This document shows, in pieces, positions 9,823-18,299 of a stretch of 64,000 nt of DNA. Origin of the DNA: Deltaproteobacteria bacterium (lineage in GTDB: Bacteria; Myxococcota_A; UBA796; UBA2385); assembly GCA_018401435.1 (NCBI GenBank), contig JAGYJW010000006.1:1-64000 (forward strand), given 5' to 3'. The position numbers and the translations under genes are program-made. The notes under the pieces were generated by a model. That model saw only the letters and a program-made list of their open reading frames with translations, searched no databases and had not been told where the DNA came from. How positions within the stretch are numbered: the stretch's first letter is position 1; each line of letters starts with the position of its first letter.

Positions 9823-10473
9823 TCAGCGGCCGCGAATCAGCCCGGCGGCGATGCCGGCCTGGCCGGCCCAGTAGGTGAGGATGATGGCCGGGCGCACGCC
9901 GTCGATGGGGGCCACGAAGCGGTTGAGGGCGATCAAGCTGTCGGAGAGCAGGAAGAGCAGGGCGCCCACCGGCGCGGCCCAGGCCCAGCCGCCACGGGCC
10001 TCGGCAAAGGCCGCCGCCCGCCAGGCCATGGCGCAGATCGCGACCATATAGACCACCACCGGCAGCAGCAGCGGGCCCAGGTGGGGGGCCACCACCAGGG
10101 CCACGGCCGCGCCAAAAGCCAGCATGGGCAGGGCCTGCAGCGGGGCCAGCCGCCCGGCCGCCTTGGAGAAGGCGAAGACATAGGCGAGGTGGCCCAGCAA
10201 GAAGGCGACCAGGCCGGGAATGAAGGTCTGGTCGCCCATTTCGAGGAGCATATCCCCGGTGAGCCCCAGGCCCAGCCCCAGCAGGCCGACGCTGCGCAAG
10301 CGGTCGGCGGGCGCGTCCCGGGCCATCCAGACCAGCAGGCCCACCATGGGCAGGGGCTTGGTGAGCATGCACAGCAGCCAGCCATCGGTGGCCACCCCCA
10401 CCAGGTAGAGGGCGGCCCCCACCAGGCTGAGGGTCAACAGGAAGACGGGGAGGCGGCGGGGGTCTTGGGGCAT
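9823..10473 (-). CDS. YhhN family membrane protein (lysoplasmalogenase-like)
   Basis: This 216-residue, very hydrophobic protein has about seven or eight membrane segments. It shows the YhhN hallmarks GLGLTGDMLLE, GLVAFLLGHLAYVF and LLFLLSDSLIALN with conserved Asp/His/Ser in the membrane. Eukaryotic TMEM86 homologues hydrolyse the vinyl-ether bond of lysoplasmalogens; bacterial function is less certain. The ATG at 10473 is preceded by AGGA. The open frame continues far upstream, but that part is a shadow of ruvC. Confidence 0.75.
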   Translation of the reverse strand: MPQDPRRLPVFLLTLSLVGAALYLVGVATDGWLLCMLTKPLPMVGLLVWMARDAPADRLRSVGLLGLGLGLTGDMLLEMGDQTFIPGLVAFLLGHLAYVFAFSKAAGRLAPLQALPMLAFGAAVALVVAPHLGPLLLPVVVYMVAICAMAWRAAAFAEARGGWAWAAPVGALLFLLSDSLIALNRFVAPIDGVRPAIILTYWAGQAGIAAGLIRGR

Positions 10474-10584
10474 GGCCCATCCTCGCAGCGGCGGGGGCCG
10501 CCGGCAAGAGCCTGGGGTGAGGCGTGGGGTGACACGACCCGCTCCCCGGCTTACTGGACATCTGTTCACTGACCCCGGCGGCCT

Positions 10585-11091
10585 GTGCTCGTCCTCGGAA
10601 TCGATCCTGGCAGCACCGCGATGGGCCTGGCGGCCGTCCGTCGCCACAAGGGTCGCCTGGAGCTGCTCTTCAGCGCCGTCGTGCGTACGAAGAGCACCAC
10701 GCCCATCCCAGAGCGCCTGCTGGCCATCCACCAGGGGCTCGAACAAGCCCTGTTCACCGTGCGTCCGGACGAGGCCGCCATCGAGGCCATCTTCCAGCAC
10801 CGCTCCGCCGAGAGCGCCTTGCGCCTGGGCCAGGCCCGGGGCGTGGCCCTGCTCGCGGTGGCCCAGGCCGGCCTGCCCCTGGGTGAATACAACAACCAGA
10901 CCGTCAAGAAGACCGTCGGCGGGTCGGGTCGGGCAGGCAAGGCCGAGATGCAGCGCCTGGTGCAGCGTCTGCTGGGCCTGTCCGAGCCCCTGCCCGAAGA
11001 CGCCGCCGACGCCGCGGCCATCGCCATCACCCACATCCAGCACGCGGGCTTTGTGCGCCAGCTCGCCCGCATCCCCGGAGCCTCCCCGTGA
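10585..11091 (+). CDS. ruvC: Holliday junction resolvase RuvC
   Basis: This 168-residue nuclease shows the RuvC acidic residues: GIDPGST at the N-terminus, the Glu in AAIEAIF and the C-terminal EDAADAAAIAITH. It cuts Holliday junctions recognised by RuvAB. The start is GTG at 10585. It overlaps ruvA by 4 bases (GTGA), so the two are translationally coupled in a ruvC-ruvA-ruvB operon. Confidence 0.95.
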   Translation: MLVLGIDPGSTAMGLAAVRRHKGRLELLFSAVVRTKSTTPIPERLLAIHQGLEQALFTVRPDEAAIEAIFQHRSAESALRLGQARGVALLAVAQAGLPLGEYNNQTVKKTVGGSGRAGKAEMQRLVQRLLGLSEPLPEDAADAAAIAITHIQHAGFVRQLARIPGASP

Positions 11092-11693
11092 TCGCCTTGC
11101 TGCGCGGCATCGTGGCCGCAACCGGCCTGGACCACCTCGTGCTGGACGTGCAGGGGGTGGGCTACAAGGTTCATGCGCCTGCCCCCCTCATCCTGCGCCT
11201 GTCGGGCTCGGCCGAGCCCACCACCTTGCACGTGGCCACCATCGTGCGCGAAGACGCGCTGGACCTCTTCGGCTTCGCCACCGCCCAAGAGCGCGACGTC
11301 TTCGACACCCTGCGTGCGGTCAACAAGGTGGGCCCCAAGATGGCCCTGTCGGTGCTGTCGTCCTTGTCCCTGGCCGCCCTGGCCCAGGCCGTGGCCCGGG
11401 ACGACGTGGCCACCCTGGCCAAGGTGCACGGCGTGGGCAAGACCACTGCCAGCCGCCTGTGCCTCGAACTCAAGAACAAGCTGCCCGAGACCCTCTTCGT
11501 CGCGCCGTCCGCGGGCGGAGAGGCCGTCAAGGCCCGCCCCGGCGACGCCTTGCCCTTGGCGCTCGCGCGGCTGGACTACCGCAAGTCCGAGATCGACCTG
11601 GTCCTGAACCACGCCGATGTGCCGGGTCCCGATGACGCCTCGGTGGAGGAGCGGCTGCGCGCCGCGCTCCGCGTGCTGGCGCCCCGGGGCTGA
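11088..11693 (+). CDS. ruvA: Holliday junction DNA helicase subunit RuvA
   Basis: This 201-residue protein has the RuvA order: an N-terminal OB fold (MIALLRGIVAATGLDHLVLD), two helix-hairpin-helix motifs (VNKVGPKMALSVLS and VHGVGKTTASRLCLEL), then a short C-terminal domain that contacts RuvB. It binds Holliday junctions as a tetramer and loads RuvB. The GTG start overlaps the ruvC stop. Confidence 0.95.
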   Translation: MIALLRGIVAATGLDHLVLDVQGVGYKVHAPAPLILRLSGSAEPTTLHVATIVREDALDLFGFATAQERDVFDTLRAVNKVGPKMALSVLSSLSLAALAQAVARDDVATLAKVHGVGKTTASRLCLELKNKLPETLFVAPSAGGEAVKARPGDALPLALARLDYRKSEIDLVLNHADVPGPDDASVEERLRAALRVLAPRG

Positions 11694-11716
11694 CCGGTGC
11701 ATCTTCCAGGTGAAGC

Positions 11717-12769
11717 ATGAGCCCTCCCCCCACCCGCGGCGGCCCCCTGCGGCCCCTCGATCCCTATGCCGACCCCGAGGAGACCCGTCGGGAAGACCCC
11801 GCATTGCGGCCCAGAAATCTCGACGAGTATGTCGGCCAGAAGCGTGTTGTCGATAATCTTCGCGTCTATGTGCGCGCCGCGCGGGATCGGGGCGACGCCA
11901 TGGACCATGTGCTGCTGTGCGGGCCCCCGGGGCTGGGCAAGACCTCGCTGGCGCGCATCATCGCCGAAGAGCTGGGGGTGGACATCCGCCCCACCTCGGG
12001 TCCGGTGATTGAGCGCTCTGGCGATCTCGCCGCCATCCTCAACAGCCTGAACGAGCGCGAGGTGCTCTTTATCGACGAGATCCACCGGCTGAACCGCACG
12101 GTCGAAGAGGTGCTCTACTCGGCGGTCGAAGACTTCCGGGTGGACCTCATGCTGGGCCAGGGGCCGGGCGCCCAATCCGTCAGCATGCCCCTGCCGCGCT
12201 TCACCCTGGTGGGGGCGACCACCCGGGCGGGCCTGCTCACGCGCCCCCTGCGGGAGCGCTTTCAGATCCAGTTCAACATGGACTTCTACGAGCCCGATGA
12301 GCTGGCCGAGATCATTCGGCGCAGCGCCCGGCGCCTGGACCTGGGCATCAGCGAGGCGGCCTCGGTCGAGCTGGCCCGCCGGTCGCGGGGCACGCCCCGG
12401 GTGGCCAACCGCCTGCTGCGCCGCGCCCGCGACTTCGCCCATGTCGAGGGTGCCGGCAGCCTGGACACCGGGGTGATCCGGCTGACCCTGGACCGCCTGG
12501 GCATCGACGAGGTTGGCCTGGACGAGATGGATCGGCGCATCCTCTCCTCCATCGCCATCAAGTTCTCGGGCGGGCCCGTGGGCGTGGACAACCTCTCCAC
12601 CGCCCTTGGCGAAGAACGCGACGTCATCGAAGATGTCTACGAGCCCTACCTCATCCGCCTGGGTTTGTTGCAGCGCACCCGCCAGGGGCGGATCATCACG
12701 CGCCGGGGCCTGACCCACCTGGGCATCGATCTGCCCGACGAGGGGTCTTCCCAGGGGAGCCTGTTCTGA
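11717..12769 (+). CDS. ruvB: Holliday junction branch migration ATPase RuvB
   Basis: This 350-residue AAA+ motor carries the Walker A (CGPPGLGKTSLA), Walker B (LFIDEIHRLNR), sensor GATTRAGLLTRPLRERF and the C-terminal winged helix (EPYLIRLGLLQRTRQGR). It drives branch migration together with RuvA. Its stop overlaps the start of the DUF192 gene (TGATG). Confidence 0.97.
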   Translation: MSPPPTRGGPLRPLDPYADPEETRREDPALRPRNLDEYVGQKRVVDNLRVYVRAARDRGDAMDHVLLCGPPGLGKTSLARIIAEELGVDIRPTSGPVIERSGDLAAILNSLNEREVLFIDEIHRLNRTVEEVLYSAVEDFRVDLMLGQGPGAQSVSMPLPRFTLVGATTRAGLLTRPLRERFQIQFNMDFYEPDELAEIIRRSARRLDLGISEAASVELARRSRGTPRVANRLLRRARDFAHVEGAGSLDTGVIRLTLDRLGIDEVGLDEMDRRILSSIAIKFSGGPVGVDNLSTALGEERDVIEDVYEPYLIRLGLLQRTRQGRIITRRGLTHLGIDLPDEGSSQGSLF

Positions 12770-13254
12770 TGCGCGCCCTTCGCCTGCTGCTGCTCACCGC
12801 GGCCCTGTCCTGCTCGCGCCCGGGGCGCACGGGGGGCCCGGCCGACGCCGCCGAGGCCGGTCAGGCCCAGCCCGCCTTGCCCACCCTCCAGCTCCGCCTG
12901 GGCGCAGCCACGGCGACGGCAGAGGTGGCCGATGACGCCACCGAGCGCGCCGCCGGCCTGATGTTTCGCACCGAGATGGCACCGGACGCTGGCATGCTCT
13001 TTGTCTACGGCGAAGAGCGCCCCCGCTCCTTTTGGATGAAGAACACGCCGCTGCCCCTGTCCATCGCCTTCTTGAGCAGCACGGGGCGGGTGGTGTCCAT
13101 CCTGGACATGGAGCCCCTGAGCACCCGACCGGTGCTCTCGGGCGCGGGCGCCATGTATGCCCTGGAGATGAACCTGGGTTGGTTCGCCCGCATGGGCGTC
13201 AAGGTGGGGGACAAGGTGGACGGCCTGCCGGGGCCGGCCCCCGACAGCCCATGA
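12769..13254 (+). CDS. DUF192 family lipoprotein
   Basis: This 161-residue protein has a short lipoprotein-type leader (LLLLTAALSCS) and then a complete DUF192 domain: RAAGLMFRTEM, GMLFVYGEE, FWMKNTPLPLSIAF and VVSILDMEPL. DUF192 proteins are small exported domains of unclear role. The gene sits between ruvB and lpxC with overlaps at both ends, so it is co-transcribed with them; a functional link to recombination or lipid A is not implied. Confidence 0.85.
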   Translation: MRALRLLLLTAALSCSRPGRTGGPADAAEAGQAQPALPTLQLRLGAATATAEVADDATERAAGLMFRTEMAPDAGMLFVYGEERPRSFWMKNTPLPLSIAFLSSTGRVVSILDMEPLSTRPVLSGAGAMYALEMNLGWFARMGVKVGDKVDGLPGPAPDSP

Positions 13255-14141
13255 TCGCCGGCGCACCGGGGCCGGGCCAGCGCCGCGGCCTGGCCCGGGA
13301 GGTGGGCGTGAGCGGGGTGGCCCTGCATGGCGGCCAGGCCGCCCGCGCCCGCTTGCGCCCCGCCCCGGTGGGCAGCGGGCGCGTCTTCACCTGGGGGGAT
13401 CGCCCCCCCCTGCTGGCCCATATCGACGCGGTCGAGGCCGGCGCCTATGCCACCCTGCTGGCAGGGCAGGGTTGGCGGCTGCGCACGGTGGAGCACCTGC
13501 TGGCGGCCTGCGCGGCCCTGGACATCGACGACGTCGAGATCGCCGTAGATGGGGACGAGCTGCCCGTTCTCGATGGGAGCGCCGGACCCTGGCTGCGGGC
13601 GCTGCAGGCGGCCGGACCGGTGGACCGCCCCGGTGCCCGCCCCTGCGCCCATGTGCGGCAGCCGGTCACCGTGGGTGGGCCGGGTCGCTGGGCGCGGCTA
13701 TCGCCGGGCCCGGGCCTGGTGATCGCCATCAGCACCCGGTTTTCGCACCCCGCCTTGGGCCAGCAGCAGCTCGAGATCGCCATCGACGGCCCGCGCTTCG
13801 CCCAGGAGATCGCCGACGCCCGCACCTTTGGCTTCTTGCACGAGGTCGAGGCCTTGCGCGCGCGGGGCCTGGTGCGGGGGGGCAGCCTGGACAACGCGGT
13901 GGTCTATGGCCCCGACGGGCCCATCAACCCCGGGGGCCTGCGCTGGCCCGACGAGGTCGTGCGCCACAAGCTGCTGGATGTGCTGGGGGATCTCGCCCTG
14001 CTCGGCCACCCCCTGGTGGGCCGGGTCGAGGCCGAGTGCCCCGGCCACAGCCTCACCCATGCCTTGTTGCGCGCCGCCCTCGCCCAACCCGGCGCCTTGG
14101 AGATCGCCCCCCCGGGGTGCACACCGGCGCCCTCGGGTTGA
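13251..14141 (+). CDS. lpxC: UDP-3-O-acyl-N-acetylglucosamine deacetylase
   Basis: This 296-residue zinc amidase carries out the committed step of lipid A synthesis. The zinc ligands are visible: His82 in TVEHLLAA, and His239 and Asp243 in RHKLLDVLGD. A further catalytic His lies in GHSLTHALL, and SLDNAVVYG is also conserved. The ATG at 13251 overlaps the DUF192 stop (ATGA). Its presence shows that the organism makes an LPS outer membrane. A shorter C-terminus than in E. coli is normal for many phyla. Confidence 0.93.
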   Translation: MIAGAPGPGQRRGLAREVGVSGVALHGGQAARARLRPAPVGSGRVFTWGDRPPLLAHIDAVEAGAYATLLAGQGWRLRTVEHLLAACAALDIDDVEIAVDGDELPVLDGSAGPWLRALQAAGPVDRPGARPCAHVRQPVTVGGPGRWARLSPGPGLVIAISTRFSHPALGQQQLEIAIDGPRFAQEIADARTFGFLHEVEALRARGLVRGGSLDNAVVYGPDGPINPGGLRWPDEVVRHKLLDVLGDLALLGHPLVGRVEAECPGHSLTHALLRAALAQPGALEIAPPGCTPAPSG

Positions 14142-14166
14142 CAGCCGGGTCCCATTCGGGCATTTT
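14138..14166 (+). promoter_or_regulatory. Possible sigma-70-type promoter for the micro-unit
   Basis: A perfect TTGACA lies at 14138-14143, followed after 17 bases by CATTTT at 14161-14166. The -35 match is exact and the spacing ideal, but the -10 is weak (three of six). It would start a transcript at about 14173, inside the hairpin and ahead of the 17-codon ORF. Confidence 0.3.
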
Positions 14167-14196
14167 GAGGGGGCAGGTGTTGTGCCTGACCCCTCA
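14166..14196 (+). other. Hairpin between lpxC and the micro-ORF
   Basis: TGAGGGG at 14166-14172 pairs with CCCCTCA at 14190-14196. After one mismatch, CAGG pairs with CCTG around a seven-base loop. There is no T-tract, so it is either a weak lpxC terminator or mRNA stabiliser, or a regulatory structure just before the ribosome site of the next ORF. Confidence 0.45.
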
Positions 14197-14212
14197 TGCC
14201 TCGGAGCCTCCC

Positions 14213-14266
14213 ATGAACTGGCGTCCTTCCCCGCGGCCGAAGCCGGAGCCGAAGAACCCCAGCTAG
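14213..14266 (+). CDS. Putative 17-residue Pro-rich micropeptide
   Basis: An ATG at 14213 with GGAG about six bases upstream opens a 17-codon frame, MNWRPSPRPKPEPKNPS, ending in TAG. It is followed 27 bases later by a terminator-like hairpin. The peptide alternates proline with charged residues. No family is recognised. The combination of promoter-like sequence, ribosome site and terminator makes a real micro-gene or leader plausible, but 17 codons is too short for confidence. Confidence 0.35.
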   Translation: MNWRPSPRPKPEPKNPS

Positions 14267-14292
14267 GGGCTCGGAGGTTGCGTCTCGTCGCG

Positions 14293-14334
14293 AACGGCGG
14301 GTGTGCTCTTCGGGGCCGCCCGCCGTTTCTCTTT
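14293..14334 (+). terminator. Rho-independent terminator-like hairpin
   Basis: AACGGCGGG at 14293-14301 pairs perfectly with CCCGCCGTT at 14319-14327, and TCTCTTT follows. It would end the ruvC-lpxC transcript and the micro-ORF transcript before the methyltransferase gene. Confidence 0.6.
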
Positions 14335-14410
14335 GGGGCAATTGGCGCCCTCGCCGTTGCCGGCGCCGCGCCCATGGGTCACAGGCAGGGCCCGCCCACC
14401 TGGAGCCCCC

Positions 14411-15370
14411 GTGAGCCTGCGCGACGCCCGCCCCCTGCCGGGCGCGACCCTGCCCCTGCTGCCGGCCGGCCCGCCTTATGCCTGCGCCGACCTCACCGAC
14501 TGGTCGGGTGCAGCCTTCTGGATGCCCCCGGGCGACCCGCGGCTGGAGGCCCTGCACAACGGCGATCCCGTCGAGTTGCCGCCTTGTTTCGACAACCTCG
14601 TGGGGGCGGCGGCCCTGTGGGAGGAGCACCCGGAGTGGATGGAGTTCATGGACCCCAGCTCCCCCACCTATGACGACAAGCGGGTGGAGCGCGCCCTCTA
14701 CCTGGACCGCTGGGAGCGCCACCTGCCGCCGGGCTGCCGGGTGCTGGATGTGGGGGGTGGCGTGGGGCGCTTCAGCCTGTGGCTGCTGGGTCGGGGCTGC
14801 GAGGTGGAGCTGGTGGACCCGGATCTGCGCAGCCTGTGGCGGGCGGTGCGGTCGGCTCCGCTCTATGGTCGGGGCGCCTTGGACGTGCACTGGAGCACCG
14901 GCGAGGCCCTGCCCGCGATGGCGCCGGTGGATGTGGTCGTGGCGGCGGAGGTGCTCTGCTATGTCGAAGACCCGGCGAAGGTGGTGGCCAACCTCGCTGC
15001 TGTGCTCAAGCCGGGGGGTCGGCTATTGTGTAGCGTAGAAGCCAGCTTTGGCTGGGCAATGGCCATGGACGCCGCAGAGGACAGCATCGAGTGCCTCTTC
15101 CGGGATGACGGCGTGGTGCATGTTCCCGGCGACCGCTGGGTGCAGACCTATAGCGAGGCCAGCCTGCGCGCCCTGCTGGAAACCCACTTCGACATCGACG
15201 AGATCTGGCCCAGTCACTACGCTTTCAGCGGGCCCTTCGAACATAGCAGCAGCCCCCAGGAGCCCGATGAGGCCCTGGAGCTGGAGGCCCGACTGCGCGC
15301 CCACCCGATCGCGGGCGCCCTCAACCGGGCCTGGATGGTGTCGGCCCGGCTGCGCGCTTCGGCGGCCTGA
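14411..15370 (+). CDS. SAM-dependent methyltransferase
   Basis: This 319-residue protein has a class I methyltransferase core: the SAM-binding motif RVLDVGGGVGRFSLWLLGRG, an acidic post-II residue in VELVDPD, and VDVVVAAEVLCYVEDPAKVV followed by LKPGGRLLCSV. The GTG at 14411 has GGAG five to six bases upstream, better than the upstream starts, which run into the terminator. An N-terminal region of about 100 residues precedes the core and may bind the substrate, which is unknown. Confidence 0.8.
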   Translation: MSLRDARPLPGATLPLLPAGPPYACADLTDWSGAAFWMPPGDPRLEALHNGDPVELPPCFDNLVGAAALWEEHPEWMEFMDPSSPTYDDKRVERALYLDRWERHLPPGCRVLDVGGGVGRFSLWLLGRGCEVELVDPDLRSLWRAVRSAPLYGRGALDVHWSTGEALPAMAPVDVVVAAEVLCYVEDPAKVVANLAAVLKPGGRLLCSVEASFGWAMAMDAAEDSIECLFRDDGVVHVPGDRWVQTYSEASLRALLETHFDIDEIWPSHYAFSGPFEHSSSPQEPDEALELEARLRAHPIAGALNRAWMVSARLRASAA

Positions 15371-15379
15371 GGGCCCGCT

Positions 15380-16600
15380 TCAGAGCGCCCGCCGCGGCGG
15401 CAGCACGCCGTTGGCCACCAGCAGGCCGGTCACCAGGGCGATGGCCACCAGCCCCATCTGGAAGCCGGTGTTGACCGCGGCCAGGGTGTCGCCTTGCAGC
15501 AGGCCCACGACGCTGCGAAAACCCAAGGAGCCCGGCACCAGCAGCAAGACGCCGGGCACCAGGGGCACCAGGGCGGGGCGGTTGAACCAGCGGGCATAGA
15601 GGTTGCTGGCGAGACCCACCAGCGAGGCGCCCAGGAAGGCCCCCAGTAGCGGACCCAAGGCGTCGGCCCCCAGCCGGGCGGTCGAAAAGGCCAGCAGGGC
15701 CGACAGCACCACCACGCCCAGATCCCGCGCCCGCGCCCGAAAGAGCAGGCCATAACAGAGGCCGCTGGCCACCACGGCCACCAGGCTCCACCAGGCGGGC
15801 CCGTTCACCGGCGTCACGGGGCCTTCGGGCAGGCCCGGCAGCATGCGCACCACCTGGCTGCCCAGGGCCACGCCAAAGGCCAGCTGGATGAGCACCAGGA
15901 AGGCCGAGGTCATGCGCGCCGTGCCCGCGACCAGGTTGCGGGTGGCCACCTCGGACACGGCGGTGGTCAGGGTGAGGCCGGGCAGGAAATAGATGAGACC
16001 TGCGATGGTCACAACATCTTCGCGCAGCGGACCCAAGACCAGCGGGGCCGCGGAGGCCACGGCCGCAGCGAAGCTGGCGCCGATGACGGCTTCGACATGG
16101 CCCAGATCGAAGCGGCTGAGGAAGAAGCCCAACCCGCCCAGGGCCGCGCCCACCAGGCCGGCCACCAGCGCCTCGGTCAGGCCACCCCCGAAGAACTGCA
16201 CGGCCAGGGCCGAGGAGAGTCCCTGGACCAGGATGCGGATCACCACGGGAACCTTGGGTGGCGCGGCGACGATGGCCCGCAGGCGCATCAAGGCCACCCG
16301 GGTGTCGCCGGTCTCCAGCAGGCGGTGCACACAGACATCCAGGGCCACCAGCTTGCCCAGATCCGTGGACACCGGGTCCAGGCGCACCATGCCCGCCTGC
16401 TGCTCCCCCAGCTTGCCAAACCAGGCCAACAGGCCGGTGGGCACCGCAAAGAAGCGGGCCTCCTGGCCCAAGCGCCGGGCCACCGCGCTCAGCAGATCCT
16501 CCAGCCGGTGGGCAGGTGTGCCATAGCGGGCCAGGGCGCCGCCCAGCTCCAGCAGCAGCTCTTCCGCCACGGCTTCGGCTTCGTCGGACCGGCGGGACAC
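15380..16600 (-). CDS. ThrE-like threonine/serine exporter
   Basis: This 406-residue membrane protein has the two-part ThrE layout. The N-terminal DUF1212-type domain is partly soluble (LARYGTPAHRLEDLL, RFFAVPTGLLAWFG, and PGLTLTTAVSEVATRNLVAG in the membrane part). The C-terminal ThrE_2-type block of membrane helices contains LVPLVPGVLLLVPGSLGFRS. The family exports threonine, serine or related small molecules across the inner membrane. It is convergent with the methyltransferase gene, 9 bases away. Confidence 0.8.
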   Translation of the reverse strand: MSRRSDEAEAVAEELLLELGGALARYGTPAHRLEDLLSAVARRLGQEARFFAVPTGLLAWFGKLGEQQAGMVRLDPVSTDLGKLVALDVCVHRLLETGDTRVALMRLRAIVAAPPKVPVVIRILVQGLSSALAVQFFGGGLTEALVAGLVGAALGGLGFFLSRFDLGHVEAVIGASFAAAVASAAPLVLGPLREDVVTIAGLIYFLPGLTLTTAVSEVATRNLVAGTARMTSAFLVLIQLAFGVALGSQVVRMLPGLPEGPVTPVNGPAWWSLVAVVASGLCYGLLFRARARDLGVVVLSALLAFSTARLGADALGPLLGAFLGASLVGLASNLYARWFNRPALVPLVPGVLLLVPGSLGFRSVVGLLQGDTLAAVNTGFQMGLVAIALVTGLLVANGVLPPRRAL

Positions 16601-16733
16601 AGGGGCCTCCAGCTTTGCGCCGCGTACCTAGTCCCCGCAGGGACGCGGGCGCCCCCGCCCCCGTTGAAATCACCAGACTGCCACGGGCTGCCCCAACGCT
16701 GGCGCCGGTGGGCCAAAGGGGTATGGGCCCCCT

Positions 16734-18269
16734 ATGCGCGTCGTCCTCGTCCAACCCCCCCGTCCCTATTGGCCCTACACCTCGGAGGGGGACAACTTCC
16801 TGCTCCAGCAGGCCCTGCCCGCCCTGGCCGGCGCCCTGCGCGAGGATCCCGGCATAGAGGTGCATGTCATCGACTGCATGCCCTTGCACCTGGGCTGGCG
16901 GTCGCTGGCCGATGAGCTGGAGCGGCTGGATCCCGATGTGATCGGCTGCGGCGAAAACCACGCCCTCTATGCCAGCGAGGCCCTGCGCTTCTTCCGTCTC
17001 TGCAAGGAGCGCTGCCCCCGGGCCTTCACGGTGGCGGGCGGCGGCCACTTCACCAATCTGGCCCACCGCTACCTCAAGGCCGGCAGCGACATCGACGCCA
17101 TCTGCATCGGCGAGGGCGAGCAGACCATCCTGGAGCTGGTGCAGGAGCTGGGCAACAAGGACCCCGACCTGGGCAAGGTCGATGGCGTGGCCTGGTTCAA
17201 CGGCGAGGAGATGGTGCGCAACCGCTCCCGCAAGCTGATCCACGACCTGGACACCATCCCGCTGCCCGCCTACGATCTGCTGCCCATGCACCTTTACGGG
17301 CGTAGCCGCTACCTGTTCAGCCCCGGGGGCTCCACCATCCACCACAGCCGCGGCTGCGTGAGCAAGTGCAGCTTCTGCGCCTGGTGGACCACCATGGCCG
17401 ACCGCCACTACGACAGCGACGGCAAGGCCGTGCTGCGGCCGCGGTGGCGCTCCAAGAGCGTGGGCCGGGTCTTCGAGGAGCTGGAGATCCTCTACCACCG
17501 CTACGGAAAGCGCGGCTATGTCTGGGTGGACGAGTCCTGGAATATCGATCCCAAGTTCAACGACGCCTTCGCCGACGAGATGCTGCGCTCGGGCATGAAG
17601 ACCAAGTGGTTCGCCTTCATGCGGGCCGACTGCATCGTGCGCGACGAGAAGAAGGGCATCCTCGAGAAGCTGATCCGTTCGGGCCTCAGCCACATCCTGA
17701 TCGGGGTGGAGCGCGCCGAGGACGACACCCTGTCCATGCTGGACAAGCGCTTCTACACCGGCGGCGTGGCCCGCGAGGCCCTCGACATCTTCAAGCGGCG
17801 CTACCCGGACGTCTTCGTGCAGGCCACCTTCATCGTGGGCGTCAAGGACGAGAGCCCCGAGAGCCTGCAGAAGCAGCTGGACATGGCCAAGTCCATCGAT
17901 GTGGACTTTCCGGCCTTCCACCCCATCACGCCGGTTCCGGGCACGCCCATCTTCGACGAGGCCATCCGCGAGGGCCACATCACCGAAGACGACTTCGACG
18001 ACTTCGACTGGCTGACCCCGGTGCTCGACAGCAAGTACATGACCCGCCACGAGATCTCGGCCGCCCTCTACGACATGAACAAGGAGCTGGTGAACAACCG
18101 CTGGCTGCTCAAGGGGCTCACCAGCCGCGTCGACTACAAGCGCGACATGTATATCTGGTTCACCAAGGTCAGCGCATTGATGGCGTTGGACGCTGTCAAA
18201 CGCAAGATCAACCCCTTCAAGGTCGAGCACTACCAGAACCTGGTGACCCCGCACTGGTACGAGCGCTAA
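16734..18269 (+). CDS. B12-binding-domain radical SAM protein
   Basis: This 511-residue protein begins with a cobalamin-binding-like Rossmann domain (residues 1-150, VVLVQPPRPYWPY and CIGEGEQTILELV). A radical SAM domain with the cluster motif CVSKCSFC follows (Cys208, Cys212, Cys215), and a C-terminal helical region comes after that. It resembles the BchE/P-methylase group, whose members do methylations or cyclisations on unactivated carbons. The substrate is not evident from the neighbours (ThrE exporter divergent, PilZ protein convergent). Confidence 0.85.
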   Translation: MRVVLVQPPRPYWPYTSEGDNFLLQQALPALAGALREDPGIEVHVIDCMPLHLGWRSLADELERLDPDVIGCGENHALYASEALRFFRLCKERCPRAFTVAGGGHFTNLAHRYLKAGSDIDAICIGEGEQTILELVQELGNKDPDLGKVDGVAWFNGEEMVRNRSRKLIHDLDTIPLPAYDLLPMHLYGRSRYLFSPGGSTIHHSRGCVSKCSFCAWWTTMADRHYDSDGKAVLRPRWRSKSVGRVFEELEILYHRYGKRGYVWVDESWNIDPKFNDAFADEMLRSGMKTKWFAFMRADCIVRDEKKGILEKLIRSGLSHILIGVERAEDDTLSMLDKRFYTGGVAREALDIFKRRYPDVFVQATFIVGVKDESPESLQKQLDMAKSIDVDFPAFHPITPVPGTPIFDEAIREGHITEDDFDDFDWLTPVLDSKYMTRHEISAALYDMNKELVNNRWLLKGLTSRVDYKRDMYIWFTKVSALMALDAVKRKINPFKVEHYQNLVTPHWYER

Positions 18270-18286
18270 CGTCCCCACCTGGGACG
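18270..18286. terminator. Hairpin between convergent genes
   Basis: CGTCCC and GGGACG form a perfect six-base stem around a five-base loop, immediately after the radical SAM stop and 14 bases before the PilZ stop. There is no T-run, so it is only a candidate bidirectional terminator. Confidence 0.35.
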
Positions 18287-18299
18287 CGCGGGCGCCGGC

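Noticed and set aside
9787..9827. Terminator between the Gly-rich protein and YhhN genes
   Set aside because: The GCTGAGG/CCTCAGC pairing has a loop of more than 25 bases and no T-run.
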